A stretch of 64,000 nt of DNA from Anaeromicropila herbilytica (GTDB lineage Bacteria > Bacillota > Clostridia > Lachnospirales > Lachnospiraceae), in assembly GCF_016591975.1 (NCBI RefSeq), contig NZ_AP024169.1, positions 1,536,001-1,600,000 of the forward strand, in the 5' to 3' direction. Position 1 is the stretch's first letter. Each line of letters opens with the position of its first letter. The notes beneath the pieces were generated by a model, which saw only the letters and a program-made list of their open reading frames with translations, did no database searches and had not been told where the DNA came from. Below, piece by piece: positions 44,681-52,334 of the stretch. The translations under genes and the position numbers were made by a program.

Positions 44681-45310
44681 ATGAAAGAGACATTAGTATA
44701 TCTTAAAGCTGATAAACATAATGAAGTAACAGATAAGACAGTTTTACTTAGTGATATTGCAAAGGTATATGGACGAAATACCAAGATTATAGATGAATTA
44801 AAAAATGTAAAATTATTTGATATTCAGTCTGATAAAGAATGTAAGTACATGTTTTCTGTTCTTAGAGTCATTGAACTAATCATTGCCATCTATCCAGAGT
44901 TAGAGATTATTAGCTTAGGAGAAACAGATTTTATCGTTGAATATAAAAAGCCCAGAAAATCAAAAGTAGTTTTTGAGTACATGAAAACTGCTTTTGTTGC
45001 ATTATCTATCTTCTTTGGTTCTGCATTTAGTATAATGACATTTAATGAAGATGTTAGTGTATCAAAAGTCTTTGATTTAGTCTATAAGTTGGTCATGGGA
45101 AGTGAGAAGCAAGGTGGAAGCATTCTTGAAATATCATATTCCATAGGACTTCCAATCGGTATAATTATATTTTTTAACCATTTTTCCAAATTTAAATTGC
45201 ATAATGATCCTACCCCTATTCAAATACAGATGAGGCTCTATGAAAATGATGTAAATGATACATTAATTACAGATGCGAATAGAGAGGGGAATACGATTGA
45301 TTGTAATTAA
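44681..45310 (+). CDS. spoVAA: Stage V sporulation protein AA
   Basis: Inner-membrane protein, 209 residues. The cytoplasmic N-terminal domain of ~100 residues (LKADKHNEVTDKTVLLSDIA, LFDIQSDKECKYMFSVL) is followed by two membrane segments. SpoVA proteins form the channel that moves dipicolinic acid into the forespore and out at germination. Many clostridia lack spoVAA and spoVAB, so their presence makes this locus Bacillus-like. RBS AGGGAG. It overlaps the start of spoVAB by 14 bases. Confidence 0.9.
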   Translation: MKETLVYLKADKHNEVTDKTVLLSDIAKVYGRNTKIIDELKNVKLFDIQSDKECKYMFSVLRVIELIIAIYPELEIISLGETDFIVEYKKPRKSKVVFEYMKTAFVALSIFFGSAFSIMTFNEDVSVSKVFDLVYKLVMGSEKQGGSILEISYSIGLPIGIIIFFNHFSKFKLHNDPTPIQIQMRLYENDVNDTLITDANREGNTIDCN

Positions 45311-45722
45311 GGTTGTATTATTATTTATCATGGGTTTATCTTTTGGAGTGATTGTTGCAGCCGGCGTGTTTGCTTTTATTACAATGATAGGGATTATACC
45401 TAGGTTTGCAGCACGAACTAATACAGCAAAGCATATTCTTGTCTATGAAGATATGGTCATCTATAGCGGAATTATAGCAAATACAATTAATATTTTTCAT
45501 ATTGAAGTGTCAGTAGGTAAAATTGGTCTTATTATTTTTGGGTTATTTTCGGGAATATTTGTTGGGTGCCTAGCGATTGCTCTTGCAGAAGTATTACAGG
45601 TCATTCCCATATTTTTTATGAGAGCGAAATTAACAAAAGGAATATCTATTATTGTCATTAGTATAGCACTTGGTAAAGCAGTTGGTGCATTTTATCAATT
45701 ATATTTAAATGCAGGTCCATAA
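45297..45722 (+). CDS. spoVAB: Stage V sporulation protein AB
   Basis: Membrane protein, 141 residues, with about four membrane segments (FIMGLSFGVIVAAGVFAF, GLIIFGLFSGIFVGCLAIAL, ISIIVISIALGKAVGAFY) and the family-typical MIGIIPRFAARTNTAKHI. The start is taken as TTG 45297, behind GAGAGGGGA at 45282-45290. An upstream in-frame ATG at 45273 has no site and lies deeper in spoVAA. Translation is probably coupled to spoVAA. It is part of the dipicolinic acid channel set. Confidence 0.88.
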   Translation: MIVIKVVLLFIMGLSFGVIVAAGVFAFITMIGIIPRFAARTNTAKHILVYEDMVIYSGIIANTINIFHIEVSVGKIGLIIFGLFSGIFVGCLAIALAEVLQVIPIFFMRAKLTKGISIIVISIALGKAVGAFYQLYLNAGP

Positions 45723-45768
45723 GATTTTAAAATATGAATAATTTATCTATTATTGTAGATGATATCTA

Positions 45769-45908
45769 GTGTGAAAGAAAACGTTTCACACCCCTGATTT
45801 ATATGTCGCGGGAGGCGACTGATGGGAGCTAGTGTGAAAGAAAGAGTATTTAATGCGTTGATACATCAAGAATTTGTATGTCGTAGATAACGGCAGATGG
45901 GAGCTTGT
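45769..45908 (+). repeat. Leader with hairpin and imperfect direct duplication before spoVAC
   Basis: The hairpin GTGTGAAA/TTTCACAC (45769-45790) is followed by two related blocks. Each runs TATGTCG..., then GATGGGAGCT and a GTGTGA/GTATGA tail (45802-45842 and 45887-45918). The first block contains a 22-codon ORF (45822-45890) behind GGAGGCGACTG. The second leads into spoVAC. It looks like a local duplication of the spoVAC start region. Confidence 0.5.
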
Positions 45909-46418
45909 ATGAGTGAAGATGAAAAAAAACAGAGTACTATGAAAGATGTTATAAACGAGAAAAATCAGTCACTTCGTGATCAAAAATATAATGAATATGT
46001 TGAGAAAGTAACACCAAAACATAGTTGGTTTATTAATATGTGTTATGCATTTTTTGTTGGCGGAATAATCTGTACAATCGGACAAATATTTACAAACCTA
46101 TATATATCATATGGTGCTGATAAAGAAAAGGCAGCATTATTCACGGTTGTTACATTAGTATTCTTAAGTGTTGTATTAACTGGATTTGGTATATATCCTA
46201 AGTTGGCAAAATTCGGAGGTGCTGGTACGATTGTTCCTATCACAGGATTCGCGAATTCAGTGGCAGCACCAGCAATTGAATTTAAAAGAGAGGGACAAGT
46301 CTTTGGTATTGGCTGTAAGATATTCACAATTGCTGGACCGGTTATTTTATATGGAATATTTTCGTCCTGGTTATTGGGAATTCTATATTTAATACTGAAT
46401 TGGTCCAAAATTATGTAA
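45909..46418 (+). CDS. spoVAC: Stage V sporulation protein AC
   Basis: Membrane protein, 169 residues, shown in Bacillus to form a mechanosensitive channel for dipicolinic acid release. The start is set at 45909 (MSEDEKKQ) behind GGGAG at 45899-45903; an ATG at 45897 is possible but has no site. The pattern fits the family: VTPKHSWFINMCYAFFVGG, GFGIYPKLAKFGGAGTIVP, GFANSVAAPAIEFK, then a C-terminal hydrophobic hairpin. It is similar to SpoVAE downstream. Confidence 0.95.
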   Translation: MSEDEKKQSTMKDVINEKNQSLRDQKYNEYVEKVTPKHSWFINMCYAFFVGGIICTIGQIFTNLYISYGADKEKAALFTVVTLVFLSVVLTGFGIYPKLAKFGGAGTIVPITGFANSVAAPAIEFKREGQVFGIGCKIFTIAGPVILYGIFSSWLLGILYLILNWSKIM

Positions 46419-46448
46419 TCGCTTAAGAGAAAGGAAATGGGCATAAGT

Positions 46449-47510
46449 ATGGAGAATGGTTTATCTACTAATAAAAGCGTAGGAAAGCAAAGTGTTCTTT
46501 TTCAAAATCCACCTTGTGTTTTAGGATATTCTTCAATAGCTGGAAAAAAAGAAGGGGAAGGCCCTTTAGGAAGCTGTTTTGATATTATTGAAGAAGATCC
46601 ATTGGCTGGAGGAAAGTCATGGGAAGATGCAGAAAGTAGATTACAAAAAAAAGCTGCTGAATTAGCCATTCAAAAAGCTTCTCTACAGCCCAAGGACATT
46701 CGCTATCTAATAGCAGGTGATCTGTTAGGGCAATTAATAGCAACATCTTTTGGTATTGTTGATCTTGAGATTCCGATGTTTGGAGTATATGGAGCCTGTT
46801 CCACTATGGGTGAATCAATATCAATTGCAGCAATGTTAATAGATGGTGGATTCGCAGATAAAGTAATTGCATTAACATCTAGTCATTTTGCAGGTGCTGA
46901 AAAACAATTTCGTTTTCCTCTTGATTATGGTAATCAAAGGCCACTTGCTGCAACATGGACAGTAACTGGAAGTGGTGCGGTAATACTCGGAAGCCCTAAA
47001 GAGGTGAAGAAATTACCAGAGGATACGAATCCAACAATTCATATCACAGGTATTACAACTGGAAAGGTTATGGATTATGGAATAAAAGATTCAATGAATA
47101 TGGGTGCTTGTATGGCACCAGCAGCTGCAGATGTAATATTTCATAATTTAAGTGATTTTGATAGAAAACCAGATTATTACGATAAGATAATTACCGGAGA
47201 TTTAGGATATGTTGGTGCTGATATATTAAAGGATATCATGAAGGAAAAAGGATATGATATCAGTAAAAATCATATGGATTGCGGTGTCGAGATCTTTTCG
47301 AAAGAAACTCAGGATACACATTCTGGCGGTAGTGGATGTGGCTGTAGTGCAATCACATTAACAGGCTACGTATTTAAAAAGATGATTCAAAGAGAGTGGA
47401 AAAAGGTGTTATTTGTGCCAACAGGAGCTTTATTATCAACCGTTAGTTTCAATGAAGGCAATTCGGTACCTGGTATTGCACATGGTGTGGTTATAGAGAT
47501 TATGGAATAG
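46449..47510 (+). CDS. spoVAD: Stage V sporulation protein AD
   Basis: Soluble thiolase-like protein of 353 residues that binds dipicolinic acid on the channel. The sequence keeps the fold (GVYGACSTMGESISIAAMLI, TSSHFAGAEKQFRFPLDYGN, TVTGSGAVILG) and the C-terminal HSGGSGCGCSAI loop. The start at 46449 (MENGLSTN) is preferred, 7 bases after GGG; an in-frame ATG at 46437 is almost on top of the AAAGGAA site, so the start is uncertain by four residues. Confidence 0.96.
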   Translation: MENGLSTNKSVGKQSVLFQNPPCVLGYSSIAGKKEGEGPLGSCFDIIEEDPLAGGKSWEDAESRLQKKAAELAIQKASLQPKDIRYLIAGDLLGQLIATSFGIVDLEIPMFGVYGACSTMGESISIAAMLIDGGFADKVIALTSSHFAGAEKQFRFPLDYGNQRPLAATWTVTGSGAVILGSPKEVKKLPEDTNPTIHITGITTGKVMDYGIKDSMNMGACMAPAAADVIFHNLSDFDRKPDYYDKIITGDLGYVGADILKDIMKEKGYDISKNHMDCGVEIFSKETQDTHSGGSGCGCSAITLTGYVFKKMIQREWKKVLFVPTGALLSTVSFNEGNSVPGIAHGVVIEIME

Positions 47511-47535
47511 ATTAGCTTAAATGAGAAAGGCAGTG

Positions 47536-47898
47536 ATGGAGATGGATTATGTAAAAGCTTTTCTAGTTGGTGGGGTCATTTGCGCTGTTGTCCAACTATT
47601 TATGGATAATACAAAACTATTGCCAGGTAGAATCATGGTAATCTTAGTGTGTTCAGGTGCCGTACTTGGATTCTTTGGAATATATGAACCTTTTGTAGAT
47701 TTTGCTGGTGCAGGAGCTAGTGTACCTCTTCTTGGTTTCGGAAATACCTTATTTCAGGGAATTAAGGATGCTTTAAATAAGGATGGCTGGATTGGTTTAT
47801 TTATGGGGGGATTTACTGCATCTGCAGTAGGAATCTCGACTGCTTTAATATTTAGTTATATTGCATCATGGATATTTAATCCAAAAATGAAAAGTTAA
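47536..47898 (+). CDS. spoVAE: Stage V sporulation protein AE
   Basis: Membrane protein of 120 residues and a SpoVAC homologue (DYVKAFLVGGVICAVVQL, GFFGIYEPFVDFAGAGASVP, GFGNTLFQGI). It matches the short SpoVAEb type. The start could be 47536, behind GAAAGG at 47525-47530, or 47542. It is the last gene of the spoVA operon; a long hairpin terminator follows. No spoVAF or germination receptor genes are adjacent. Confidence 0.94.
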   Translation: MEMDYVKAFLVGGVICAVVQLFMDNTKLLPGRIMVILVCSGAVLGFFGIYEPFVDFAGAGASVPLLGFGNTLFQGIKDALNKDGWIGLFMGGFTASAVGISTALIFSYIASWIFNPKMKS

Positions 47899-47927
47899 TT
47901 TTTTATCAACATATACCATTATATTTC

Positions 47928-48013
47928 AAGCAGATAATATATTTTTGATGTAATATTTCTTTTTAAATATGTTATTTTAAGTTATGTAAGAAAAATATAT
48001 CATCTGCTTTTAA
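47928..48013 (+). terminator. Long terminator hairpin after the spoVA operon
   Basis: The arms 47928-47946 and 47991-48009 pair over 18 of 19 bases and a T-run follows. A second hairpin (48026-48045) is closed by a GAAA tetraloop with perfect arms CCCTATAG/CTATAGGG. Confidence 0.78.
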
Positions 48014-48045
48014 TATAGATATGGGCCCTATAGGAAACTATAGGG

Positions 48046-48337
48046 TTCTTAATTATATAAAGTATTTAAGAGTTAATTTGTACCATATGTGGTAGTAAAT
48101 GTATATAATACGGCAAATATATTAATAAAAACTGTATAAAATGTAACTAAAATCATGTATAGGACTTTATTACTAATTTTCAATTTGATTCATAAGATGT
48201 TTTGTGGTAAAATGGCGTTTGGCATCGAATGAGACGTTATTCGATTGTATTAAATATAAATTATTATAAAAGGAAGTGTAAAAAAATATAATAAAAAATA
48301 TTATGTATGGTAAAGTAAGTAGGAGGAATAAGTACAA
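48046..48337. other. Upstream region of the chemoreceptor gene
   Basis: AT-rich, without a gene. It contains a small perfect hairpin (48224-48230/48239-48245) and a strong AGGAGG site near 48321. No clear sigma-A or sigma-28 promoter was identified. Confidence 0.35.
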
Positions 48338-50455
48338 ATGAAATTTAAAATGAAACAACAAGAAGGTATTAATAAAGTTCCACTGAAAGAAAGCAAGAAA
48401 ATAAATATCAAAAAAATGAAGTTCAAGGGATTTAAGAAGGCAGCAACAACTGGTATTCAAATGAAATTAATAGGAGCATTTCTAATTCCAGTTGCTTTTA
48501 TTATCTGTTTAGGAATCATATCTTATGAAGTAGCTTCAAAAAATATAATTAACAATTATGAAAATGCTACTCAAAAAACAATAGACATGACGGGACAGTA
48601 CTTTGACTTAGGATTTCAAGGTATAGAAGCATCAGCAGATGAAATTGCATCAGATCTAGAAATCACAAGATATTTTAATTCTTATTACAAAGATGATACA
48701 ACAAATGAATATCGTATTTCTAACGATTTATATAGTACTTTAGCGAATAAGCAAAAGGCGAATAAGTTGATTAGCGATATCCATCTTATTGCTAATTATG
48801 GTACTTCTGCATCAACTGCTGGAACTGTTTCGAATATCTATAATGATTTTATTGCTTCCGAAGAAGGCAAGAAAATGTTAGCGAAAAGAACAGAATCTGT
48901 ATGGACTGGTGAACATAAATACATAGATAAGCAAATAAAAATTGAAACATCTAAATATGGTATATCATACTTAAAACAATTCCCAAATACAGATGCTACA
49001 GTTATCGCTGATGTAAAATATGATGAAATAAATAGAGTATTAAAGGGACTTGACTTTGGAAAAAGTAGCATAGTAGGATTTGTGGTTGAGGATGGAAGAG
49101 AATTACTTACTGGAACCAAAGCAACAAATTTATTTCATGATAAATCTTATTATAAGAAAATTAGTAAATCCAAAACAGGTTCAGGTAATGAATACGTAAC
49201 ATATAAGAATAAGAAATATTTTTTTGCATTCAAAAAACTTGATGGTATTGGAGCAAGTATCTGTGTCCTTATTCCAAAGTCAGTGATTATTGGAAAAGTA
49301 TCAGGTATTAAATATCTATCTTTAGTGATAGTTACTTTAGCTTCCATTGCAGCTCTTGCAATTGCATCTGTTATATCATCAGGTATTGGTAATACAATTA
49401 AAGATATGAATAGAGGATTATATAAAGTATCTTCTGGTAATCTTACGGTTGATATTACTACAAAGAGAAAAGATGAATTCCTTACACTTGCTAATAGTAT
49501 CAGAAATATGGTAGGTAGTATGAAAGAGTTAATTCTAAAAATGACAACTGTTAGTGCAAAGGTATCAAGTGCAGCTTATAAGTTTGCAGATTCATCTACT
49601 ATGTTGGTAAAATCAAGTAAAGAAATAGCAACAGCCATTGGTGAGATTGAAGCTGGAGTATCGAATCAAGCAGATTATGCTCAGAGCTGTGTAGTTCAAA
49701 TGGATGAATTAGCGAATAAAATTAATCTAGTGTATAATAATACTCAAAAAATTGACAAAATAACAACAGACACCAAAGAAATCATTGGAAACGGTATGAT
49801 TACTATGGATGAATTAGGTCACAAAGCGAAGAATACCGCAGTGATTGCTCATACAATGATCGAAAATATTGAGACTTTAGAAGAAGAATCTGGTGCAATT
49901 GAAAATATTATTGAAGTAATTAATGGAATTGCAGAGGAGACAAGATTATTGGCTCTAAATGCATCAATTGAAGCAGCAAGAGCAGGAAGTGCTGGTAAAG
50001 GATTTGCAGTCGTTGCCGATGAAATTAGAAAGTTAGCAAACGAATCTGGAGAAGCTACTGGTAAGATTAGAGATATTATCACGAACATTCAGAATAGAAC
50101 AAAACTTACAGCAGGTAATGCAAAAGATGCAGAAAATATTATAGCATCTCAAGAAGAAGCATTACATAATACCGTAGAAGTATTTCGAAATATTCAAAGT
50201 TCAGTTGACTATTTATCATCTAGTTTGACAGAAATAGCAAGTGATGCGAAGAACATGGAAATGGCTAAAGATGTAACCCTTGAGTCAATTGAGCAGATCT
50301 CTGCAGTAACTGAGGAAACAAAAGCGGTATCAGAAGAAGTAATGAACATTGCCGAACGTCAATTACAAGCAGTTAACGAACTTCATGATGAAGCAAATAG
50401 ATTAGAAGATAATGCGAAAGAACTTGATGAATCAGTTCATTTATTCCAGTTGTAG
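48338..50455 (+). CDS. Methyl-accepting chemotaxis protein
   Basis: Transmembrane chemoreceptor, 705 residues. A 40-residue basic cytoplasmic N-terminus precedes membrane segment 1 (~44-63). The extracellular sensor domain is ~65-320, membrane segment 2 ~325-346, then a HAMP linker (~347-400) and the coiled-coil signalling domain. The conserved hairpin tip lies near 530-565 (LLALNASIEAARAG, KGFAVVADEIRKLA). It signals to CheA/CheW, which are not in this window. The ligand cannot be deduced. RBS AGGAGG. Confidence 0.96.
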   Translation: MKFKMKQQEGINKVPLKESKKINIKKMKFKGFKKAATTGIQMKLIGAFLIPVAFIICLGIISYEVASKNIINNYENATQKTIDMTGQYFDLGFQGIEASADEIASDLEITRYFNSYYKDDTTNEYRISNDLYSTLANKQKANKLISDIHLIANYGTSASTAGTVSNIYNDFIASEEGKKMLAKRTESVWTGEHKYIDKQIKIETSKYGISYLKQFPNTDATVIADVKYDEINRVLKGLDFGKSSIVGFVVEDGRELLTGTKATNLFHDKSYYKKISKSKTGSGNEYVTYKNKKYFFAFKKLDGIGASICVLIPKSVIIGKVSGIKYLSLVIVTLASIAALAIASVISSGIGNTIKDMNRGLYKVSSGNLTVDITTKRKDEFLTLANSIRNMVGSMKELILKMTTVSAKVSSAAYKFADSSTMLVKSSKEIATAIGEIEAGVSNQADYAQSCVVQMDELANKINLVYNNTQKIDKITTDTKEIIGNGMITMDELGHKAKNTAVIAHTMIENIETLEEESGAIENIIEVINGIAEETRLLALNASIEAARAGSAGKGFAVVADEIRKLANESGEATGKIRDIITNIQNRTKLTAGNAKDAENIIASQEEALHNTVEVFRNIQSSVDYLSSSLTEIASDAKNMEMAKDVTLESIEQISAVTEETKAVSEEVMNIAERQLQAVNELHDEANRLEDNAKELDESVHLFQL

Positions 50456-50558
50456 TAACTAGTCAAAATAACTGAAAGTATGTAGCGTTAGTATAGCATT
50501 CTTGTCCATTTTATAATATAATAGAATGGACAGAAGTTAGAACTAAGGAGGTAGCGAT

Positions 50559-51035
50559 ATGTTACAAGATGATTATGTAAAATTTACTATTGGCAAGCAA
50601 AAACATATAGCACTTATTGCACATGATAGTAAAAAACCAGAGTTAATTCAATGGGTAGAAGATAATAAAGAAATTTTAAAGAATCATTTTCTATGTGGAA
50701 CAGGAACATCTGCTAGATTAATAGCTGATAAGACAGGACTTCCTGTAAGAGGATATAATAGTGGTCCACTTGGAGGAGATCAACAAATTGGAGCAAAAAT
50801 TGTTGAAGGTGGAATTGATTTTGTAGTATTTTTCTGGGATCCACTTGAAGCACAACCTCATGATCCAGATGTAAGAGCATTATTAAGAATAGCAGTTGTA
50901 TATGATATTCCAATTGCTAATAATAAATCAACGGCTGATTTTATGCTTACATCAAGTTATATGAATGAAGAGTACGAGCATTCCGTAATTAATTTTAATA
51001 AACATATGAATAAACGCGTGGATTCATTTCACTAG
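50559..51035 (+). CDS. mgsA: Methylglyoxal synthase
   Basis: It converts dihydroxyacetone phosphate to methylglyoxal and phosphate, a glycolytic bypass when phosphate is low. 158 residues. Family motifs are IALIAHDSKKPEL, CGTGTSARLI (phosphate site), GPLGGDQQIGAKI (catalytic Asp) and FFWDPLEAQPHDPDVRALL. AAGGAGGT precedes the ATG. In clostridia growing on deoxy sugars the route is often linked to propanediol formation; the next gene is a RhaT-like transporter. Confidence 0.97.
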   Translation: MLQDDYVKFTIGKQKHIALIAHDSKKPELIQWVEDNKEILKNHFLCGTGTSARLIADKTGLPVRGYNSGPLGGDQQIGAKIVEGGIDFVVFFWDPLEAQPHDPDVRALLRIAVVYDIPIANNKSTADFMLTSSYMNEEYEHSVINFNKHMNKRVDSFH

Positions 51036-51044
51036 ATAAATAAG

Positions 51045-51083
51045 AAGGTATATAAGTTGATTTGAGACTTATATACCTTTTTT
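51045..51083 (+). terminator. Intrinsic terminator of mgsA
   Basis: AAGGTATATAAGT pairs perfectly with ACTTATATACCTT, followed by a T-run. Confidence 0.92.
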
Positions 51084-51271
51084 ATATTATAATAACGCCA
51101 AAATAGTGTAGCAACATGGAATAGCAGAATGATTAATAGAAAAGTTATGTTAAATAAGAAATTTAGCTAAGAAAATACATCTGACATGTCTGATAAAACA
51201 CATGGAAGAAAGAAATATTTTATGTTATAACTATAATGTTTGCTATTAGTGAAAGTTATGGAGGAAATTAT

Positions 51272-52279
51272 ATGGCTAGTTATGGATTTATTGTATTGAT
51301 ACTTGCGGGAATCTTTCAAGGTAGTTTTGGCTTAGGAATGAAAAATTATAAGCCTTTTTCATGGGAAGCTTTTTGGGGATTATTTTCTTTAGTTGGAGCT
51401 TTTATAATTCCTCAAGCTATTATGAGAGTGGAAGTACCAAATTACATGGAATATATCTTAGATACTCCAGCTAAGACTGTTGTTTTAGCAATGATTTGTG
51501 GATTTATATGGGGAATAAGTGCTCTACTTTTTGGAAAAGCAATTGACTCAATTGGAATGTCTTTAACATATGGATTGAATATGGGGATATCAGCTTCACT
51601 TGGTTCCTTCTTATCCCTCTTTATCCTTGGTGATTTGCCAAAAACAAAAGTATTAGTTACTCTAATCATAGGTTATATTGTTATGCTATTGGGCGTTTTT
51701 GTAATTACGAAAGCTGGTTTATTGAAAGATAAGGAATCAAAGGCAAATAAAGATAATGAAAGTAATCCACTATTTGTTCGTGGAATTATGTTAGCTATGT
51801 TTGCGGGACTTGGGTCTGCAGCTATGAATATCGGCTTTACGTTTGCAAATAAATCCGTAGATTTAGCTATACAGGATGGCGTTAAGCCAATTAATGCAAG
51901 TCTAATCTCTTGGATAATTGTATTAGCTGGTGGAGTGATACCTCAGGTTGTCTATCCGATCTATCTGATGATAAAGAATAGAACTTATAAAAACTATGTA
52001 CAAAAAGGATGTCATGTTGCATATGGAAAACTCTTAGTGACCTCTATTCTATGGTTTTTAGCGCTTGATGTATATGCGAAAGCAAGCATTCTATTGGGAG
52101 ATTTAGGTCCAGTAGTTGGATGGGTTGCCTTTAATGCATTATCGTTAATAATTAGTAATGGATGGGGATTATTAACAGGTGAATGGAAAGGGTTTATAAT
52201 ACCTAAAAAGCTTTTATTGTATGGTAATCTGATTTTAGTTGTCTCATTTATCATTGTAGGATTGGCAAATAGTTTATAA
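51272..52279 (+). CDS. RhaT-like sugar/proton symporter
   Basis: Membrane protein of 335 residues with about ten membrane segments, in the drug/metabolite transporter superfamily. It resembles the L-rhamnose/H+ symporter RhaT (GIFQGSFGLGMKNYKPFSWE, ICGFIWGISALLFGKAID, GISASLGSFLSLFIL). The start is set at 51272 by GGAGG at 51260-51264; the ORF is open 36 bases earlier without a site. There are no rhamnose catabolic genes adjacent, so the substrate is an inference. Confidence 0.85.
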   Translation: MASYGFIVLILAGIFQGSFGLGMKNYKPFSWEAFWGLFSLVGAFIIPQAIMRVEVPNYMEYILDTPAKTVVLAMICGFIWGISALLFGKAIDSIGMSLTYGLNMGISASLGSFLSLFILGDLPKTKVLVTLIIGYIVMLLGVFVITKAGLLKDKESKANKDNESNPLFVRGIMLAMFAGLGSAAMNIGFTFANKSVDLAIQDGVKPINASLISWIIVLAGGVIPQVVYPIYLMIKNRTYKNYVQKGCHVAYGKLLVTSILWFLALDVYAKASILLGDLGPVVGWVAFNALSLIISNGWGLLTGEWKGFIIPKKLLLYGNLILVVSFIIVGLANSL

Positions 52280-52287
52280 AAGTCGTT

Positions 52288-52332
52288 AGACAATAAAAAA
52301 CAGACCAAATTTTGGTCTGTTTTTTATTGTCT
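52288..52332. terminator. Bidirectional terminator between rhaT-like and PBP genes
   Basis: A near-perfect palindrome of 45 bases with A-run and T-run inside the arms, midway between convergent stops. Confidence 0.92.
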
Positions 52333-52334
52333 AT

